The notes: generated by a model not told the origin, from the letters alone. Counted from the stretch's first letter, positions 1 to 10,907 are shown. The stretch is 64,000 nt of DNA from Lithobates sylvaticus (GCA_028564925.1 CM053029.1:35332026-35396025), one strand, 5' to 3'. Numbers and translations are program-made.

Positions 1-1320
1 CCCATCACCCCTGCAGGGGTTGGGCACTCCATGGAGTGCAAACACATTAGGGGCACGATCGGAAGGAGGGGAGTACGGGACCCCCACAGCTGCTTAACAC
101 GCTTTTCATTTTTCTACCAAGATTAATCATACATTGCACCAGACTGGAATTATACAAACTGCATCTACTTACTGACTGTTTTTCCGCACTTTTTTACATG
201 CAGTATATGGTGGACTTCTTACTGTTTGGTTATTGTTAAATGGAGCACTTGCAACCAATTACCAATTACTGTTTTTTATCCACTTTTTATACCAGCCTAT
301 AACACTACTGGATTATATTGGACTTTTATCTCCACATATTTATATACTGGACTTTTATTTCCCATATTTATATATTGTTATCACACCTAGCTGTTCCAGG
401 ACCGTTTTGTTTAACATATACAGAATATCTGCAATTTTACACTGAGCTTTTCAACAATACTCATTATATAATATTGCTATATAATATCTGCATATATTTA
501 TGCACGTGCACTTTCTTATAGTATAATTTTTTCAACAGATATTATCCTTCATATTCACTTATCGCTACTCATGATCACTGTATATCTTGGTTTGTTTTAG
601 ACACTCTCCAATCAGTGTGCTTTTATCCTATTAGTATTGCTGATTCACTTACTTGTTTTATTTCACTGCACTTTATTCACGATTTTATATTCCACTGTCG
701 TTTTTAGACAATCTTAACCCCTTATATATATCTCTGCTTGAACAGCGCCAACACCCCTTCCTTTTATTTTAATTTATCCCTGCTACATTTAGGTGTAGTT
801 CCCTAGGGGGGCAGCAGTTCCAAATTCCTAAGCGCGGATACTTCCACTTTCATGTTGATTTCCTATGATAGATCCATCTAGAGGCCATGATGTTATATTT
901 TCCCTAAAAAATACCTCAGTCGGGAAAAACACCACATCATGGCCACTAGATGGAGCTGAGGATCATTAATCTATTAAACAAGATGTGGTCAAAATTCTTG
1001 AGAAGCACAAGAATTGTTGCCTATGGCAGTGCTCAGTTCATGTGCCCTTCTGCAAAAATAGCTTGTCTATTAGCCTTGAATATGGCTGGAACAAAACTAG
1101 CAAGATTTGTCTCCCATAGATTTCAATTGGCTTTGAGGCTAAATTCGGGCTTTGTGGACTTCATAAATAACAATGTTAAAGGCCAAGTTCACCTTTTAGA
1201 TCAACAGGCCCATGCAGACAAGGGGCCCCAGGCATTTAAAATACACCGTGCCATTTGTAAAAATATTGTATTACCCCTTGTCTACTAAGATACATTCATA
1301 AATGCTGGTATTCAAGGGGT
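1..1320. other. Unassigned AT-rich non-coding sequence
   Basis: No recognisable gene or complete mobile element is visible. Short open frames here are AT-rich and carry no domain motif. A small inverted similarity is present between about 860-885 and 935-955, where the word GGCCATGATG reappears as its complement beside an ATCTAGAGG/CTAGATGG pair, which looks like the remains of a short foldback repeat. I see no splice-site pairs that define a convincing exon. Confidence 0.4.
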
Positions 1321-1324
1321 AAAT

Positions 1325-2265
1325 ACAAGCTCACTGTATTTTCTCCTGAAAATATATTTTGGATAAACAATTGTGACAATATCATGCAGCATAAAATATT
1401 ACAAAGGCCACCATTTTATTCTACAGGGCTTCTGGTTTCAGAAAACAATATACATTTGGGGGTGGGGGTAGAGGGTTAAAGTAATTTCTAACAAAAAATG
1501 CACCCTGCATACCACCCCTTTCTCAAACTGACAGATCCCTACCCCCCAAATACCACTTCTTCCCCCACTAACAGACCCCTAAACCCCCCAAATACCACCC
1601 TTCCCACAACTGACAGACCCCCCACAGGGGGTACATGGTTTCAGTGGAGCACAGGGAAGACATTGGGGGGTCTGCATGTCTCATTAAAGAGAACTTGTCC
1701 CTAACATAGGGAACTATTTTGCAAAAATATAAAGGTACATCCAAGCACTTATAATTCCCCCAAATGAAAAGATTTTTTTTGAGGCAACCCACATTTACAC
1801 ACATACGAGCATAAACATGTGTCGGGGGGGGCTACACTTGAAAACGTTGATTGCCATAAGCATGTTACATATTGCCGCACACGCCAGAGTGACAGCATGA
1901 ATCCTAGTATAAGACCTCCTTCGTAACACTAAACCGATGACCTATAGGGGGCTTTTGAAGCGTCGCCTATATAAAATATAGGGTACTGAAGTTCATAGCA
2001 ATTTCAGCTGCACAAGCAAATTTAAAGTTTGGTGGGCATCTATTTACTCAGTGCAACCTCATCTTTTATATTTTCCTGAAAATGGGTTTCCTATACCTTT
2101 GTGGTAATATCGTACAGCATAAAAAATTGGAACTACCACTATTTTATTCTTAAGGGTGTCTGCTTTCAAAAAATCTATGTTTGGGGGGTTTTATATAATC
2201 TTCAGGCCTAAAATTTTCTTTTAAACGTGTGTAAAAAATGCAAAAACAGCTCTGGCAGTGAAAAG
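1325..2265. repeat. Diverged direct repeat pair, old non-autonomous transposon remains
   Basis: Two stretches, about 1330-1500 and 2060-2240, read alike in the same orientation. Both run from a TTTTCCTGAAAAT word through an ATCRTRCAGCATAAA word, an ACCAYTATTTTATTCT word, a TTTGGGGGT stretch and finally AAAAAATGCA. Similar wording (a TTTGGGGG motif after CCATTTTA) recurs inside the TTAA element near 55.0-55.1 kb, so these are probably decayed internal parts of that superfamily. No coding capacity is seen. The block ends at GTGAAAAGGTTAA, which resembles the AAGTGGTTAA end of the TTAA elements. Confidence 0.35.
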
Positions 2266-2302
2266 GTTAAAGTTGATAAAAAAAACAAAACAAAAAAAAA
2301 CT

Positions 2303-2506
2303 GTGGAGATCACATGTTTTCTGTGGAGAGTGGAACTCCAGTCTGCAGCCAGATACCCTCAGGGGAAATGCAAATGTGACAGGAAACATGTGACCTCCAC
2401 TTCCACGTGTTGTGTCTATTGGTTGTTTGTTACATTAAAGTTAATCAAAAAAGGCGAAGTGGAGGTCACTTTCCTGTCAAAAGTGGAGCTCCAGTCTGCA
2501 GCCAGA
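2303..2506. repeat. Short inverted and direct repeat cluster
   Basis: The word GTGGAGATCACATGTTTTC near 2304 returns as the opposite-strand word GACAGGAAACATGTGACCTC near 2378, and again in forward form as GTGGAGGTCACTTTCCTGTC near 2459. Each forward copy is followed by a GTGGARCTCCAGTCTGCAGCC word. The layout is a small hairpin plus a roughly 155-bp direct repeat, typical of a decayed foldback MITE. Nothing coding is visible. Confidence 0.4.
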
Positions 2507-2918
2507 CCCCATGGAAGATTATCACTATAGTTTTCCGTGGAGGCTCAGTGGCCATTTTATTGTAGCCCACGTCCTGGAAAAAAGCCAGGACATAGAAATG
2601 TAAACAGTGGGAGTAGGGATGGGCTCAGGCTTGTTCGGATCATACCCACAAGGAAGCCCTCACTGCACACCACCAAACATAGGCAGTGAGGCATTACCCG
2701 GCCCGCAGCTGCACATACACACGCTGCTTATGACTGGCGGTGTGCAGTGCCAGCTTCCTATCGCGATTGCTCAGGTGGGTTTGGGACTACGATCTGAACA
2801 CGCCTGAGCCCATCGCTAATTGGGAGTATTTCAGCCAGGCTTCTCAGGTAAAAGAAAAGGCCTACAGGCGTATTTATGTATTTTAAACATCTCCCTCCCC
2901 ATCTGCATGGGTAAGTTT
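2507..2918. other. Unassigned non-coding stretch
   Basis: I recognise nothing here apart from the left flank of the LINE target site. A short open frame at 2607-2807 is proline- and glycine-rich and has no family signature. Confidence 0.3.
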
Positions 2919-2936
2919 AAGTAAATGGTGAAGTTG
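2919..2936 (+). repeat. Left target-site duplication of the full-length L1
   Basis: The 16-mer GTAAATGGTGAAGTTG (2921-2936), preceded by AA, is repeated exactly at 10910-10925 just after the A-rich tail of the LINE. An identical duplication of this length is the expected product of target-primed reverse transcription by an L1-type endonuclease. The identity suggests a recent insertion. Confidence 0.9.
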
Positions 2937-3055
2937 AGGGAGTGGCCTCTGAGATGGTCGGGTGAGGACATGTCTTGATAGAGCTCCGGGACCTCCGTGT
3001 TTGACCTGAATAGAGGACTGTGAAGGAACAGCTAAAAACCCGGCATAAACGCAGT

Positions 3056-4450
3056 ATGAACACAGGTAATAGATACCACACCAGATCGGCGAAAGAAAAA
3101 GTACATCCGCGCATTAGCCAAGGAGACATTCAACAGTATTTCTCACTACCTCCGCAAAAATCTTCCGGTAGTACACCAGAAAGAGTGAACAGCTTGAGAG
3201 GAGGTGCTACTAGCAGACCGGATACCACGGCAGCTCTTGGTCTATCTGCTGGAAAAAGTCACAAGATGCAGGAAGCAGGCGTTTGGAGCCCAGGTCATAC
3301 TGACGGCGGACTTAATTCTACAAATATTCTCGGCTTACCCGATGGTGAGAGATACGAGACGCGAGGTTTGGACATCCGGGGCGCGGGTCATGGTGTGGGC
3401 GGCGGACCTGGCCGCTCGCCGGCTCCCGGTCTGTATGCCGGGGGGGACCGCGAGACACAGGACCTGGCACAGCCGCAGTTTGATCTGCCGGAGACAGCTG
3501 ACCGGGGGCGGGCAGAGGAGGAGAGAGGGCTGGAGGGAGATATTCGGAGCATCCGGATGCTGTTGGACATGCTACCTACACGCCGGGATATCGAAGCATT
3601 AGTTGGGCGACTAGAGGAGACACATCGCCAGGATATCCAAGCGGTAAGGTTAGAAACGACGGCCCTGGTAGAGAGAATCAAGACAGGCGAGGAACAAATG
3701 CTTCAGGTAGAGCGGAGGACGGACGCCCTGGAGAAAGCACAGACCTCCCAGGTAGCTATGGCAGCAGATTTACAGCTCTATACTGAGCAACTTGAAGATA
3801 GAAGCCGTAGGAGTAATCTCCGAATCCGGGGTCTTCCCGAGTCACCTGGGAATGAAGATCTTAAGGTAACCTTAACGGCTCTTTTTCAGATGATTTTGAA
3901 GTCTCCTGAGAGGTCAATAGAACTGGAGAGGGCCCATAGAGGTGCGGGTCCAAAATCCAAGGACCCTGAGAGGCCCAGGGACGTTATTTGCTGTTTCTAT
4001 CGATACTCAGAGAAGGAGTTGATACTTAAAGCAGCCTGGGAAGCAGGGGACACGAACTTTAACGGGGCTAACATTAAGATCTTACCCGATATATCTCGCT
4101 CTACTCTTCAACGTAGAGCCTGCCTGCGCCCTCTATTAGAACTAGCTAAGAAACAGGGATGTACATATAGTTGGGGATACCCATTGACTGTTAGATTCCG
4201 TAGGGAATCACTTTCGTATACTGTCTATACCCCAGAAGACCTCCCTGGACTATTTACTTTTCTGGAGGTACCCCCTATCCAGATAACCAACTGGCTGCTA
4301 CATATTCCATATACAGGGAGACGCTTGGGGGTATTAAATAGACAAGGAAGGGGGGGGGGATTCTCATATATACCGATCACCTCAAAGAAGAAAAACGCAA
4401 AACCTACATGGAGAATAAGATTTGGATTAATAGATAAGCGTGGACAATGA
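3056..4450 (+). CDS. LINE ORF1 protein (L1 ORF1p-like nucleic-acid-binding protein)
   Basis: The frame is open from 3020, but its first codon is GTG; the first ATG is at 3056 and gives 464 residues, so I prefer that start. The N-terminal third is basic and Gly/Pro-rich and looks disordered. A coiled-coil-like segment follows, with many leucines and charged residues (for example RRDIEALVGRLEETHRQDIQ, then VERIKTGEEQMLQVERRTDA). After it comes an RRM-like start RSNLRIRGLPES and a C-terminal domain containing DVICCFYRYSEKELIL. That order (disordered N-end, coiled coil, RRM, C-terminal domain) is the known plan of L1 ORF1p, which trimerises and coats the LINE RNA. A polyglycine codon run lies near the C-end. 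I see no stop within it. Confidence 0.85.
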   Translation: MNTGNRYHTRSAKEKVHPRISQGDIQQYFSLPPQKSSGSTPERVNSLRGGATSRPDTTAALGLSAGKSHKMQEAGVWSPGHTDGGLNSTNILGLPDGERYETRGLDIRGAGHGVGGGPGRSPAPGLYAGGDRETQDLAQPQFDLPETADRGRAEEERGLEGDIRSIRMLLDMLPTRRDIEALVGRLEETHRQDIQAVRLETTALVERIKTGEEQMLQVERRTDALEKAQTSQVAMAADLQLYTEQLEDRSRRSNLRIRGLPESPGNEDLKVTLTALFQMILKSPERSIELERAHRGAGPKSKDPERPRDVICCFYRYSEKELILKAAWEAGDTNFNGANIKILPDISRSTLQRRACLRPLLELAKKQGCTYSWGYPLTVRFRRESLSYTVYTPEDLPGLFTFLEVPPIQITNWLLHIPYTGRRLGVLNRQGRGGGFSYIPITSKKKNAKPTWRIRFGLIDKRGQ

Positions 4451-4612
4451 CTCTCTGTGGGGTGGGGGGGGGGGGGGGAGTGGGGAGGGGTTTTTCAGGG
4501 AATGGGTCACCATCGGGATACTCTGGAACTTTGATAAACATGAACATGAAGGAGAGGTCGGATATATATGTCAAGGATATCTCCTTCTTTTTCATATTTT
4601 TGCCACTTTTTC

Positions 4613-4646
<34 letters not shown>

Positions 4647-4656
4647 GATGTCCCCT

Positions 4657-4695
<39 letters not shown>

Positions 4696-5165
4696 TTCGT
4701 GGATCTTTTTTTTGGATTATTATTATGGACTATTGAGTTGGTGCAATGCTTAAATGCTTAAATATATGAGGTTTAATATATGTCAATAGCACGATATTAG
4801 CCCCTTTATATAAGGGGGAGATGAGATGCCCGGCTCCTCTCTCCTCCCCTCCCTCCCGTCTTTCCTTTTTTTTTTTTTTTTTTTCTGTGGTATTTTAGAG
4901 GAGTGAGAGGAGAGAGGGGAGAGGACCCTGTGGATAAGGATTAAAATGCTGAGATGGGGTATGCACCTCCTGTTGAACAAATTCATTTTCTTTTTTTGGA
5001 GTATGTTTTTTTTTTTTTTTTTTTTTTTGTCTGAGCAACCAATACTTGCTTGTTGCCTTGGTGAACAACTTTGTACATGTATACAGCTAAGAAATTCATA
5101 GGCCCAATAATCCCCAATAATTCCTCCCTCCCTCTCTTTTCTACGTATATGCCTATATATAGATA

Positions 5166-5382
5166 CCCTGTTTCCCCTAAAATAAGACCTAGCGTGATTG
5201 TCGGTAATGGCTGCAATATAAGCCCTACCCACCAAATAAGCCCTACCCTGTTTCCCCGAAAATAAGCCCTACCCTGAAAACAAGACCTACAAGGACTTTT
5301 ACTAGGGCTTATTTGGGGGGTAGGGCTTATATTGCAGCCAACACCGACAATCACGCTAGGTCTTATTTTCGGTGAAACAGGG
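5166..5382. mobile_element. Short MITE with CCCTGTTTC ends and TA target repeats
   Basis: The element begins CCCTGTTTCCCCTAAAATAA and ends with the matching inverted GTGAAACAGGG, flanked on both sides by TA. The interior folds back on itself (ACCTAGCGTGATTGTCGG on the left pairs with the right arm near 5344-5361). A TA target and short palindromic body fit a Tc1/mariner-type MITE. A second copy of the left terminus lies inside at about 5248, so the left end has been duplicated. It sits within the LINE spacer and so is no older than the ancestor that carried this spacer. Confidence 0.75.
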
Positions 5383-6124
5383 TATATATATAAAAATCTT
5401 TTTTTATATAATTCTTTTTTCCTTTTTTTTTTTTTTTTTACACAGAGTGCATCACTTACTCACTGAGATTTTTAAGACACTTACTTACTTATTAAATTTG
5501 GGCTTTTCTTTGTAAACGCGGGGTTCCCTCCCCCCCCTTTTTTTTTTTTTTTGCACTCAAGGCGCAGGGGTTTAGAGCACTCACCAACAATATGAGTTTT
5601 CTTTTTTCACACCCATTAATACCCTTTTCTTTTTTTAGGATTTCCTCACGTCACTTTTACTTTAGATAAAAAACACAACAACAATACACCAATGACTTTG
5701 ATAGCTAATAACAGTACAAGGGGGGCTTAATTTTTCCTCCCCCCCTTTCCCCCCCCCCTTTTTTTTTTTCTTTTTTTTTTTTTTGAAATTATACACAAAT
5801 CACAAATATTTGGAACGTTTCTTCACTTAGATCACTATTTTATTTTATTTTATTTTTTTTTTTTTTCCTTTGTATGTATATCTATATACTTAGATACATA
5901 GATACCAATTGCTTTTCTCCTGAATATGGCCAGACAGTAAAGGGGCTATCGTAGAGTCTGGGAGGAAGGTTAAAACTGTTGAACCAACAATAAATAACAG
6001 AGGATAGGGCTCTACTACGAACAGAATTGATGATGAGATGTCTAATATGAATATGATTTAGTGACAGGTTGTACAAAGAGACCTAGTCTGTAATTTATGC
6101 TTCCCCCCTTCTTTTTTCTCCCTT

Positions 6125-6158
<34 letters not shown>

Positions 6159-6655
6159 GGAACTGGAACTTGAGACTATTAAAATGCTATTGAATAGTAC
6201 ACATGTTGGGAGGGAAGTAGATGGATATAGCCAGTAGGTAAGGAACAATTTATGAGTAACAATATGAATAGTAAAATGGACAGACAGACATAACCCAACA
6301 AGACGACCCCCTCCCTGTCCTGCTCCCCCGATATCTCCCTTCCCCCCTCCCCTCCCCCTCCCCTTCTCCTATATTACCTCCTTAAAAATCCCTTACTTCT
6401 TATTTTACTCTCTTCTTTCCTTCTCTCCTCCTCCCGCCCCTACTTAATCTAAAAACATTAAAACAGTAAATGTTGGAGATAAGCGGATGATCCCGGGGCT
6501 CTAAACCCGACTATCTCGGACCACGACCCCACATAGGATAACGCTCATATACCGGGTTGTAACGGTGAGCGTTTATTTTTTTTTTAGCAACATATAGCTA
6601 AAAGTTTTTTAGGAGGGGATCCCATCCCACAAATCCCCGAATTTGTGTTTGCTGT

Positions 6656-6688
<33 letters not shown>

Positions 6689-6690
<2 letters not shown>
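6689..6690 (+). promoter_or_regulatory. Candidate splice-acceptor AG ahead of ORF2
   Basis: A 32-base T-run is followed at once by AG and then ten bases later by the ORF2 ATG. This is the textbook arrangement of polypyrimidine tract and 3' splice site. It could produce an mRNA in which ORF2 is the first frame, but no donor has been assigned and the T-run may equally be a homopolymer expansion. Confidence 0.25.
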
Positions 6691-6691
<1 letters not shown>

Positions 6692-6699
6692 GCCAATCC

Positions 6700-9600
6700 A
6701 TGGAGGCCCTCAATGTGATCTCGCTGAATGCAAGAGGCCTAAACACACCAGAAAAAAGGAGACTACTTTTACATGACCTGCAACGTTATAAGTCAGATGT
6801 AGCATTCATACAGGAGACACACTTCAGAGAAGATAAAGTACCTATTCTAAAAAACCATCTATTCCCAAATGTTTACCATGCTACAAACCAAAAGGCAAAA
6901 ACGAGAGGAGTATCCATTCTCATCTCGAGAAAGATACCATGGACGTATATAGAATTGACCAAGGACCCTGAAGGGCGTTATCTGTTCGTAAAAGGTAAAG
7001 TGGGTGATATTGTAACCACATTGGTGACACTATACGCCCCCAATGATCACCAAGAACCCTTCCTGACTAAAATATTTAAACGACTTAACGACTTTGCAGA
7101 GGGCCATGTGATCATTGGAGGCGACCTAAATGTCCCACTAAATCCAGCTGAAGATACTTCTTCTGGACTTTCATCTACTTCTTGTAGGTCGCGTAACCGC
7201 ATTATTCAAAATTTACATAAAAATCAGCTGGTTGATATATGGCGCATATCTCATCCAACTGAAAAAGATTATACCTACTACTCGCCACAATATAAATCTT
7301 ATTCCCGAATAGACTATTTCTTGATTCCACATGCCCAACTTCATTCGATACGAGAAGCCACGATAGGTTCTATTACGTGGTCAGACCATGCACCTGTTTT
7401 TATTAGATATGAACTACAAGACCCTCTATATAAAAGACCAAGTCAGTGGAGATTGAACGAGAGCCTCCTACAGGATAAGGAAGTCTTAGACGAGGTAATT
7501 AAGGAATTGAACTACTATTTTACCGCTAATGACACCTTAGACTGTGACCCCGGAACTATATGGGAGGCACACAAAGCGGTCATTAGAGGAGTACTAATTA
7601 AGCATGGAGCCAGGATCAAACGGAAGCGGACAGAACAATTAAAAATACTTTTAGAAGAACTAGCCCTACTGAAAACTCGCCATAAACAGACTCTATCTAT
7701 ATCCCTAGAGAAAGAACTCCAAGTTAAACGAATACAAATTGCAGATCTTTTATATTTTAAAGCAAAGGCAGCATTACAAACCTGTAGGAGGTTCTCGTAC
7801 GAATCAGGGGATAAATGTGGGAAGTTTTTAGCTAGAACTTTGCGAGAACAGAAAACAATGAACTCTATACCACAAATTATACCACCGAATAAGCCCAAAG
7901 TGACAAAACCATACGATATCGCTAGGGAGTTTCAGGAATTTTATGAATCCTTATATAATCTTCAGACTAAATCTCCCACCCAAGCCCAAATTGACTCATA
8001 TCTTGTACGGTCGGAAATGCCCCAATTATCTGAGGCAGATAGAGAAGACCTTGAAAAGCCCATAACAGTGGAAGAATTACAGGGTGCCGTAAGAGCCACT
8101 AAACTGGGTAAAGCCCCGGGCCCTGACGGACTCACAGCCAAATATTATAAGGTTCTCTTTCAATCTCTAGCTCAATATATGATTAAATTTTTTAATGTTC
8201 TAGGATCTGCTGCGACATTTACAAAAGAGACCATGTTAGCCCATATATCGGTGATACCGAAAGAAGGAAAGGATCCGTCTTCCTGTGGGAGCTATCGCCC
8301 AATTTCCTTGCTCAATTTGGATCTAAAACTTTTCTCTAAGATTCTAGCAAATAGGATCCAACAATATATCCCAAATTTAGTACACCTAGACCAGGTAGGT
8401 TTTGTTCCCAAACGTGAGGCAAGAGACAATACCATAAAGGTACTTAACTTGCTACATATAGTGAATAAAACTCAGACACAAGGAGTACTTATAAACACAG
8501 ACGCTGAGAAAGCCTTCGACAGGGTGAACTGGGGATATATGGTGGCAGTTTTGCGATATGGAGGCCTTGGAGATAAAATGTTGAACTGGATAAACGCCAT
8601 CTACTCCTGCCCAACGGCACGGGTAAGAGTTAACGGAGTACTGTCAGACACCTTCCAGATCGCAAACGGGACACGTCAGGGATGCCCACTGTCACCACTC
8701 CTTTTCGCCCTGTCGCTGGAGCCATTCCTCTGCATGGTCCGCTTAAATCAGGATATCATGGGCGTACACGTAGGAAAAACACAATATAAGATCTCGGCCT
8801 ATGCAGACGATATGTTGTTCTCGCTTACGAACCCCCTGATCTCGATTCCGAACTTAATGAAGGAATTCAAGAAATATAGTATACTTTCTAACCTCCGTAT
8901 AAACTTTAATAAATCAGAAGCAATGGGGCTTAACTGCCCACAGATATTAATTGAACAACTCAAACAAAACTTCAAGCTTAAATGGACAGATAAAGCTCTC
9001 ATATATCTTGGTACATTAATTCCACCCGATATAAATAAGATCTTTGAACTAAACTTCCCCCCACTGCTCCAGAATGTGAAAACCCTACTGGGTAAGTGGA
9101 AATCAGGTCTACACTCATGGCTAGGACGGGTTAATATCATCAAGATGAGTATCCTTCCTAAATTTCTTTATCTCCTACAGGCCCTTCCAATAAATATCCC
9201 ATCGTTATACTTTAAACAATGCCAGAAGCTAATCTTTGACTTTATATGGGCATACAAGCAACCCAGGCTGCAGCGCAGGCAATTAATACTTCCTAAAAGA
9301 GATGGAGGATTAGCAGTACCAGATATACGTAAATATTACTTGGCTGTACACCTGAGTAGGGTGATAGATTGGAATAGGCATACAGACCTTAAACTTTGGG
9401 TTCAGATTGAGCATGCTCAGTCCCCTGTTGTATTAGGAAGAGCACCCTGGTGTGCTACATATCTCCCCAGAGAACTTATTAAACATCCCCTAATAGGTAA
9501 CACGGTGAAAACTTGTGCAAATTTGCTTTCAATATTGAGTATAACACCAGAGACCTCCCCCCTGTACCCAATACTAGGGAACCCACTTTTTCCACCGGGA

Positions 9601-10503
9601 AATGAAGATAGAGCGTTTAAGCATCTATGTAATACAAGTTATACTCAAGTGTCTAGTTACATAGGAGATAGGAAATGGCGGACGATCTCGGAGCTGATGG
9701 AAAGAGAGGGAACGTTTAGACTAAAATTTTGGAATGCCCTTCAGATAACTCATTTTCTGAATACTCTCCCCGATCCGGGAGGGTTTATCAGGCCCCTTAC
9801 TTTATTTGAGAAATACTGTTCAGAGACAGGATTAATGTCACACACTTTATCAGCGAACTACGAATTGATAAATGTAGCAAGGGAAACGGATTCTCTGAAG
9901 TGTGTCCACGAATGGGAACGAGAGTTCGGGAAAACTTTTAGTACAACACAATTGCAACATATGCTTAAGTTTATACATGAATCATCTATATGTGCGAAAA
10001 TACAAGAGACCAATTATAAAATTTTTACGCGATGGTATAGAACACCAGAAAAATTGAAGACTTTTTTTCCCGACTCTGTAGATACATGTTGGAGATGCCA
10101 GAAAGACACGGGCTCCATGCTACACATTTTTTGGGAATGCCCTAAACTAAAGAATTTTTGGACAGAAGTCAGACGTATCCTCCAAATTTTCACAGATATT
10201 GTAGTCCCAGATGACCCGGCGTTCTATCTCCTTCATGCTTCCTATATACCAGAAAAGACCTATAAAGAATCCGTTATTTGTCATCTACTAGATGCCGCTA
10301 AGGCATGTATCCCACTGATGTGGAAATCGGAGGTGCCGCCGACGATACAGATGTGGTTGCATAAAGTAAGGGAGATCAGCAAGTTGGAAGATCTGGTCCT
10401 CTCTGCACGATATCAAAAAGAAAAGTACATCAGGATCTGGGCATCCTGGAATACTTTCATGACCTCGGAGGAAGGACTTAATCTCCTTGCTGGGGAAAAT
10501 TAA
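6700..10503 (+). CDS. LINE ORF2 protein: AP-endonuclease plus reverse transcriptase
   Basis: This frame encodes 1,267 residues, the usual length for L1 ORF2p (about 1,275). Residues 1-235 form an APE-type endonuclease: N10 in SLNARGLN, E39 in QETHF, D142 and N144 in GGDLNV, D205 in RIDYF, and S228-D229-H230 in SDHAP are all present. The reverse transcriptase lies at about 460-800, with LGKAPGPDGL, YRPISLLN, D601 in TDAEKAFDR, RQGCPLSPLLF, and the catalytic pair D703-D704 in AYADD. Near the C-end is the L1-type zinc knuckle C1130-x2-C1133-x8-H1142-x4-C1147. All catalytic residues I looked for are intact. The protein nicks target DNA and copies the LINE RNA in place. The ATG at 6700 lies just after a long T-run ending in AG. 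Confidence 0.93.
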   Translation: MEALNVISLNARGLNTPEKRRLLLHDLQRYKSDVAFIQETHFREDKVPILKNHLFPNVYHATNQKAKTRGVSILISRKIPWTYIELTKDPEGRYLFVKGKVGDIVTTLVTLYAPNDHQEPFLTKIFKRLNDFAEGHVIIGGDLNVPLNPAEDTSSGLSSTSCRSRNRIIQNLHKNQLVDIWRISHPTEKDYTYYSPQYKSYSRIDYFLIPHAQLHSIREATIGSITWSDHAPVFIRYELQDPLYKRPSQWRLNESLLQDKEVLDEVIKELNYYFTANDTLDCDPGTIWEAHKAVIRGVLIKHGARIKRKRTEQLKILLEELALLKTRHKQTLSISLEKELQVKRIQIADLLYFKAKAALQTCRRFSYESGDKCGKFLARTLREQKTMNSIPQIIPPNKPKVTKPYDIAREFQEFYESLYNLQTKSPTQAQIDSYLVRSEMPQLSEADREDLEKPITVEELQGAVRATKLGKAPGPDGLTAKYYKVLFQSLAQYMIKFFNVLGSAATFTKETMLAHISVIPKEGKDPSSCGSYRPISLLNLDLKLFSKILANRIQQYIPNLVHLDQVGFVPKREARDNTIKVLNLLHIVNKTQTQGVLINTDAEKAFDRVNWGYMVAVLRYGGLGDKMLNWINAIYSCPTARVRVNGVLSDTFQIANGTRQGCPLSPLLFALSLEPFLCMVRLNQDIMGVHVGKTQYKISAYADDMLFSLTNPLISIPNLMKEFKKYSILSNLRINFNKSEAMGLNCPQILIEQLKQNFKLKWTDKALIYLGTLIPPDINKIFELNFPPLLQNVKTLLGKWKSGLHSWLGRVNIIKMSILPKFLYLLQALPINIPSLYFKQCQKLIFDFIWAYKQPRLQRRQLILPKRDGGLAVPDIRKYYLAVHLSRVIDWNRHTDLKLWVQIEHAQSPVVLGRAPWCATYLPRELIKHPLIGNTVKTCANLLSILSITPETSPLYPILGNPLFPPGNEDRAFKHLCNTSYTQVSSYIGDRKWRTISELMEREGTFRLKFWNALQITHFLNTLPDPGGFIRPLTLFEKYCSETGLMSHTLSANYELINVARETDSLKCVHEWEREFGKTFSTTQLQHMLKFIHESSICAKIQETNYKIFTRWYRTPEKLKTFFPDSVDTCWRCQKDTGSMLHIFWECPKLKNFWTEVRRILQIFTDIVVPDDPAFYLLHASYIPEKTYKESVICHLLDAAKACIPLMWKSEVPPTIQMWLHKVREISKLEDLVLSARYQKEKYIRIWASWNTFMTSEEGLNLLAGEN

Positions 10504-10907
10504 TATACCCTCTTTTTGTGTTTGGACCCCCTTGTGAGTAGTGAACGCATTGGGAGGTCATACCCTGGATTGGCTCTACCCCTTCCCCCCCTTTCCCCCC
10601 CCCCTTTTTTTTTTTTTTTTTTTTTTGTTGTTTTGTTGTGTTTCGTTTTGTTGTGTTATATCTTACTTTTGAGTTATTAGATAATGGTATAAAATTGAGG
10701 GAGACAAGTCCGAGAATACAGGGAAAAAGTAGATAGGAGACTGGGCTGATTAGTTGCATCTCAGAAGATAACCCAATCTACTAGATGAGAGATATAAATC
10801 ATGTTTGTTAATTAAGTGTAAAACTTGATGTTTAAGTTGATTATTATGCTTTTGTATGTGTATTCTCGAAACTGCTCTCTCTAAAATAAATAAAATAATT
10901 GAAAAAA
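10504..10907 (+). other. LINE 3' untranslated region and A-rich tail
   Basis: This stretch follows the ORF2 stop. It contains a C-run followed by a long T-run (about 10590-10626), an AATAAA-type signal inside ATAAATAAAATAATTG at about 10886, and a short A-run before the target duplication. The C/T-rich tract resembles that of the truncated LINE at 39757-40275, which suggests a common family feature of the 3' UTR. Confidence 0.75.

Larger units (their letters stand above)
4451..6699 (+). other. Long T-rich inter-ORF spacer of the LINE
   Basis: Most L1-group elements have a short gap between ORF1 and ORF2; here it is 2,249 bp. It contains about ten T-runs of 11 to over 30 bases (for example near 4617, 4664, 5009, 5421, 5761, 6127, 6572 and 6657). 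Several T-runs end directly in AG, including the 32-T run at 6657-6688 whose AG lies ten bases before the ORF2 ATG, so it looks like a splice acceptor. A 217-bp MITE is inserted at 5166-5382. Open frames here are only homopolymer translation (poly-F, poly-K). Confidence 0.7.
2937..10907 (+). mobile_element. Full-length, apparently young L1/Tx1-group LINE
   Basis: This is a complete non-LTR retrotransposon of about 8.0 kb. It starts at AGGGAGTGG straight after the left target duplication, carries ORF1 (RNA-binding protein) and ORF2 (endonuclease plus reverse transcriptase), and ends in AAATAAATAAAATAATTG followed by an A-run and the right target duplication. Both frames are open over lengths normal for the family. 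The spacer between them is unusually long (about 2.25 kb) and holds about ten long T-runs plus one inserted 217-bp MITE. Exact target repeats and open frames suggest recent mobility, though promoter activity cannot be judged. L1 clade versus Tx1 group is not settled from sequence reading alone. Confidence 0.88.

Noticed and set aside
4440-4761. Several overlapping open frames with poly-Phe or poly-Gly
   Set aside because: They are translations of T- and G-homopolymers in the LINE spacer.
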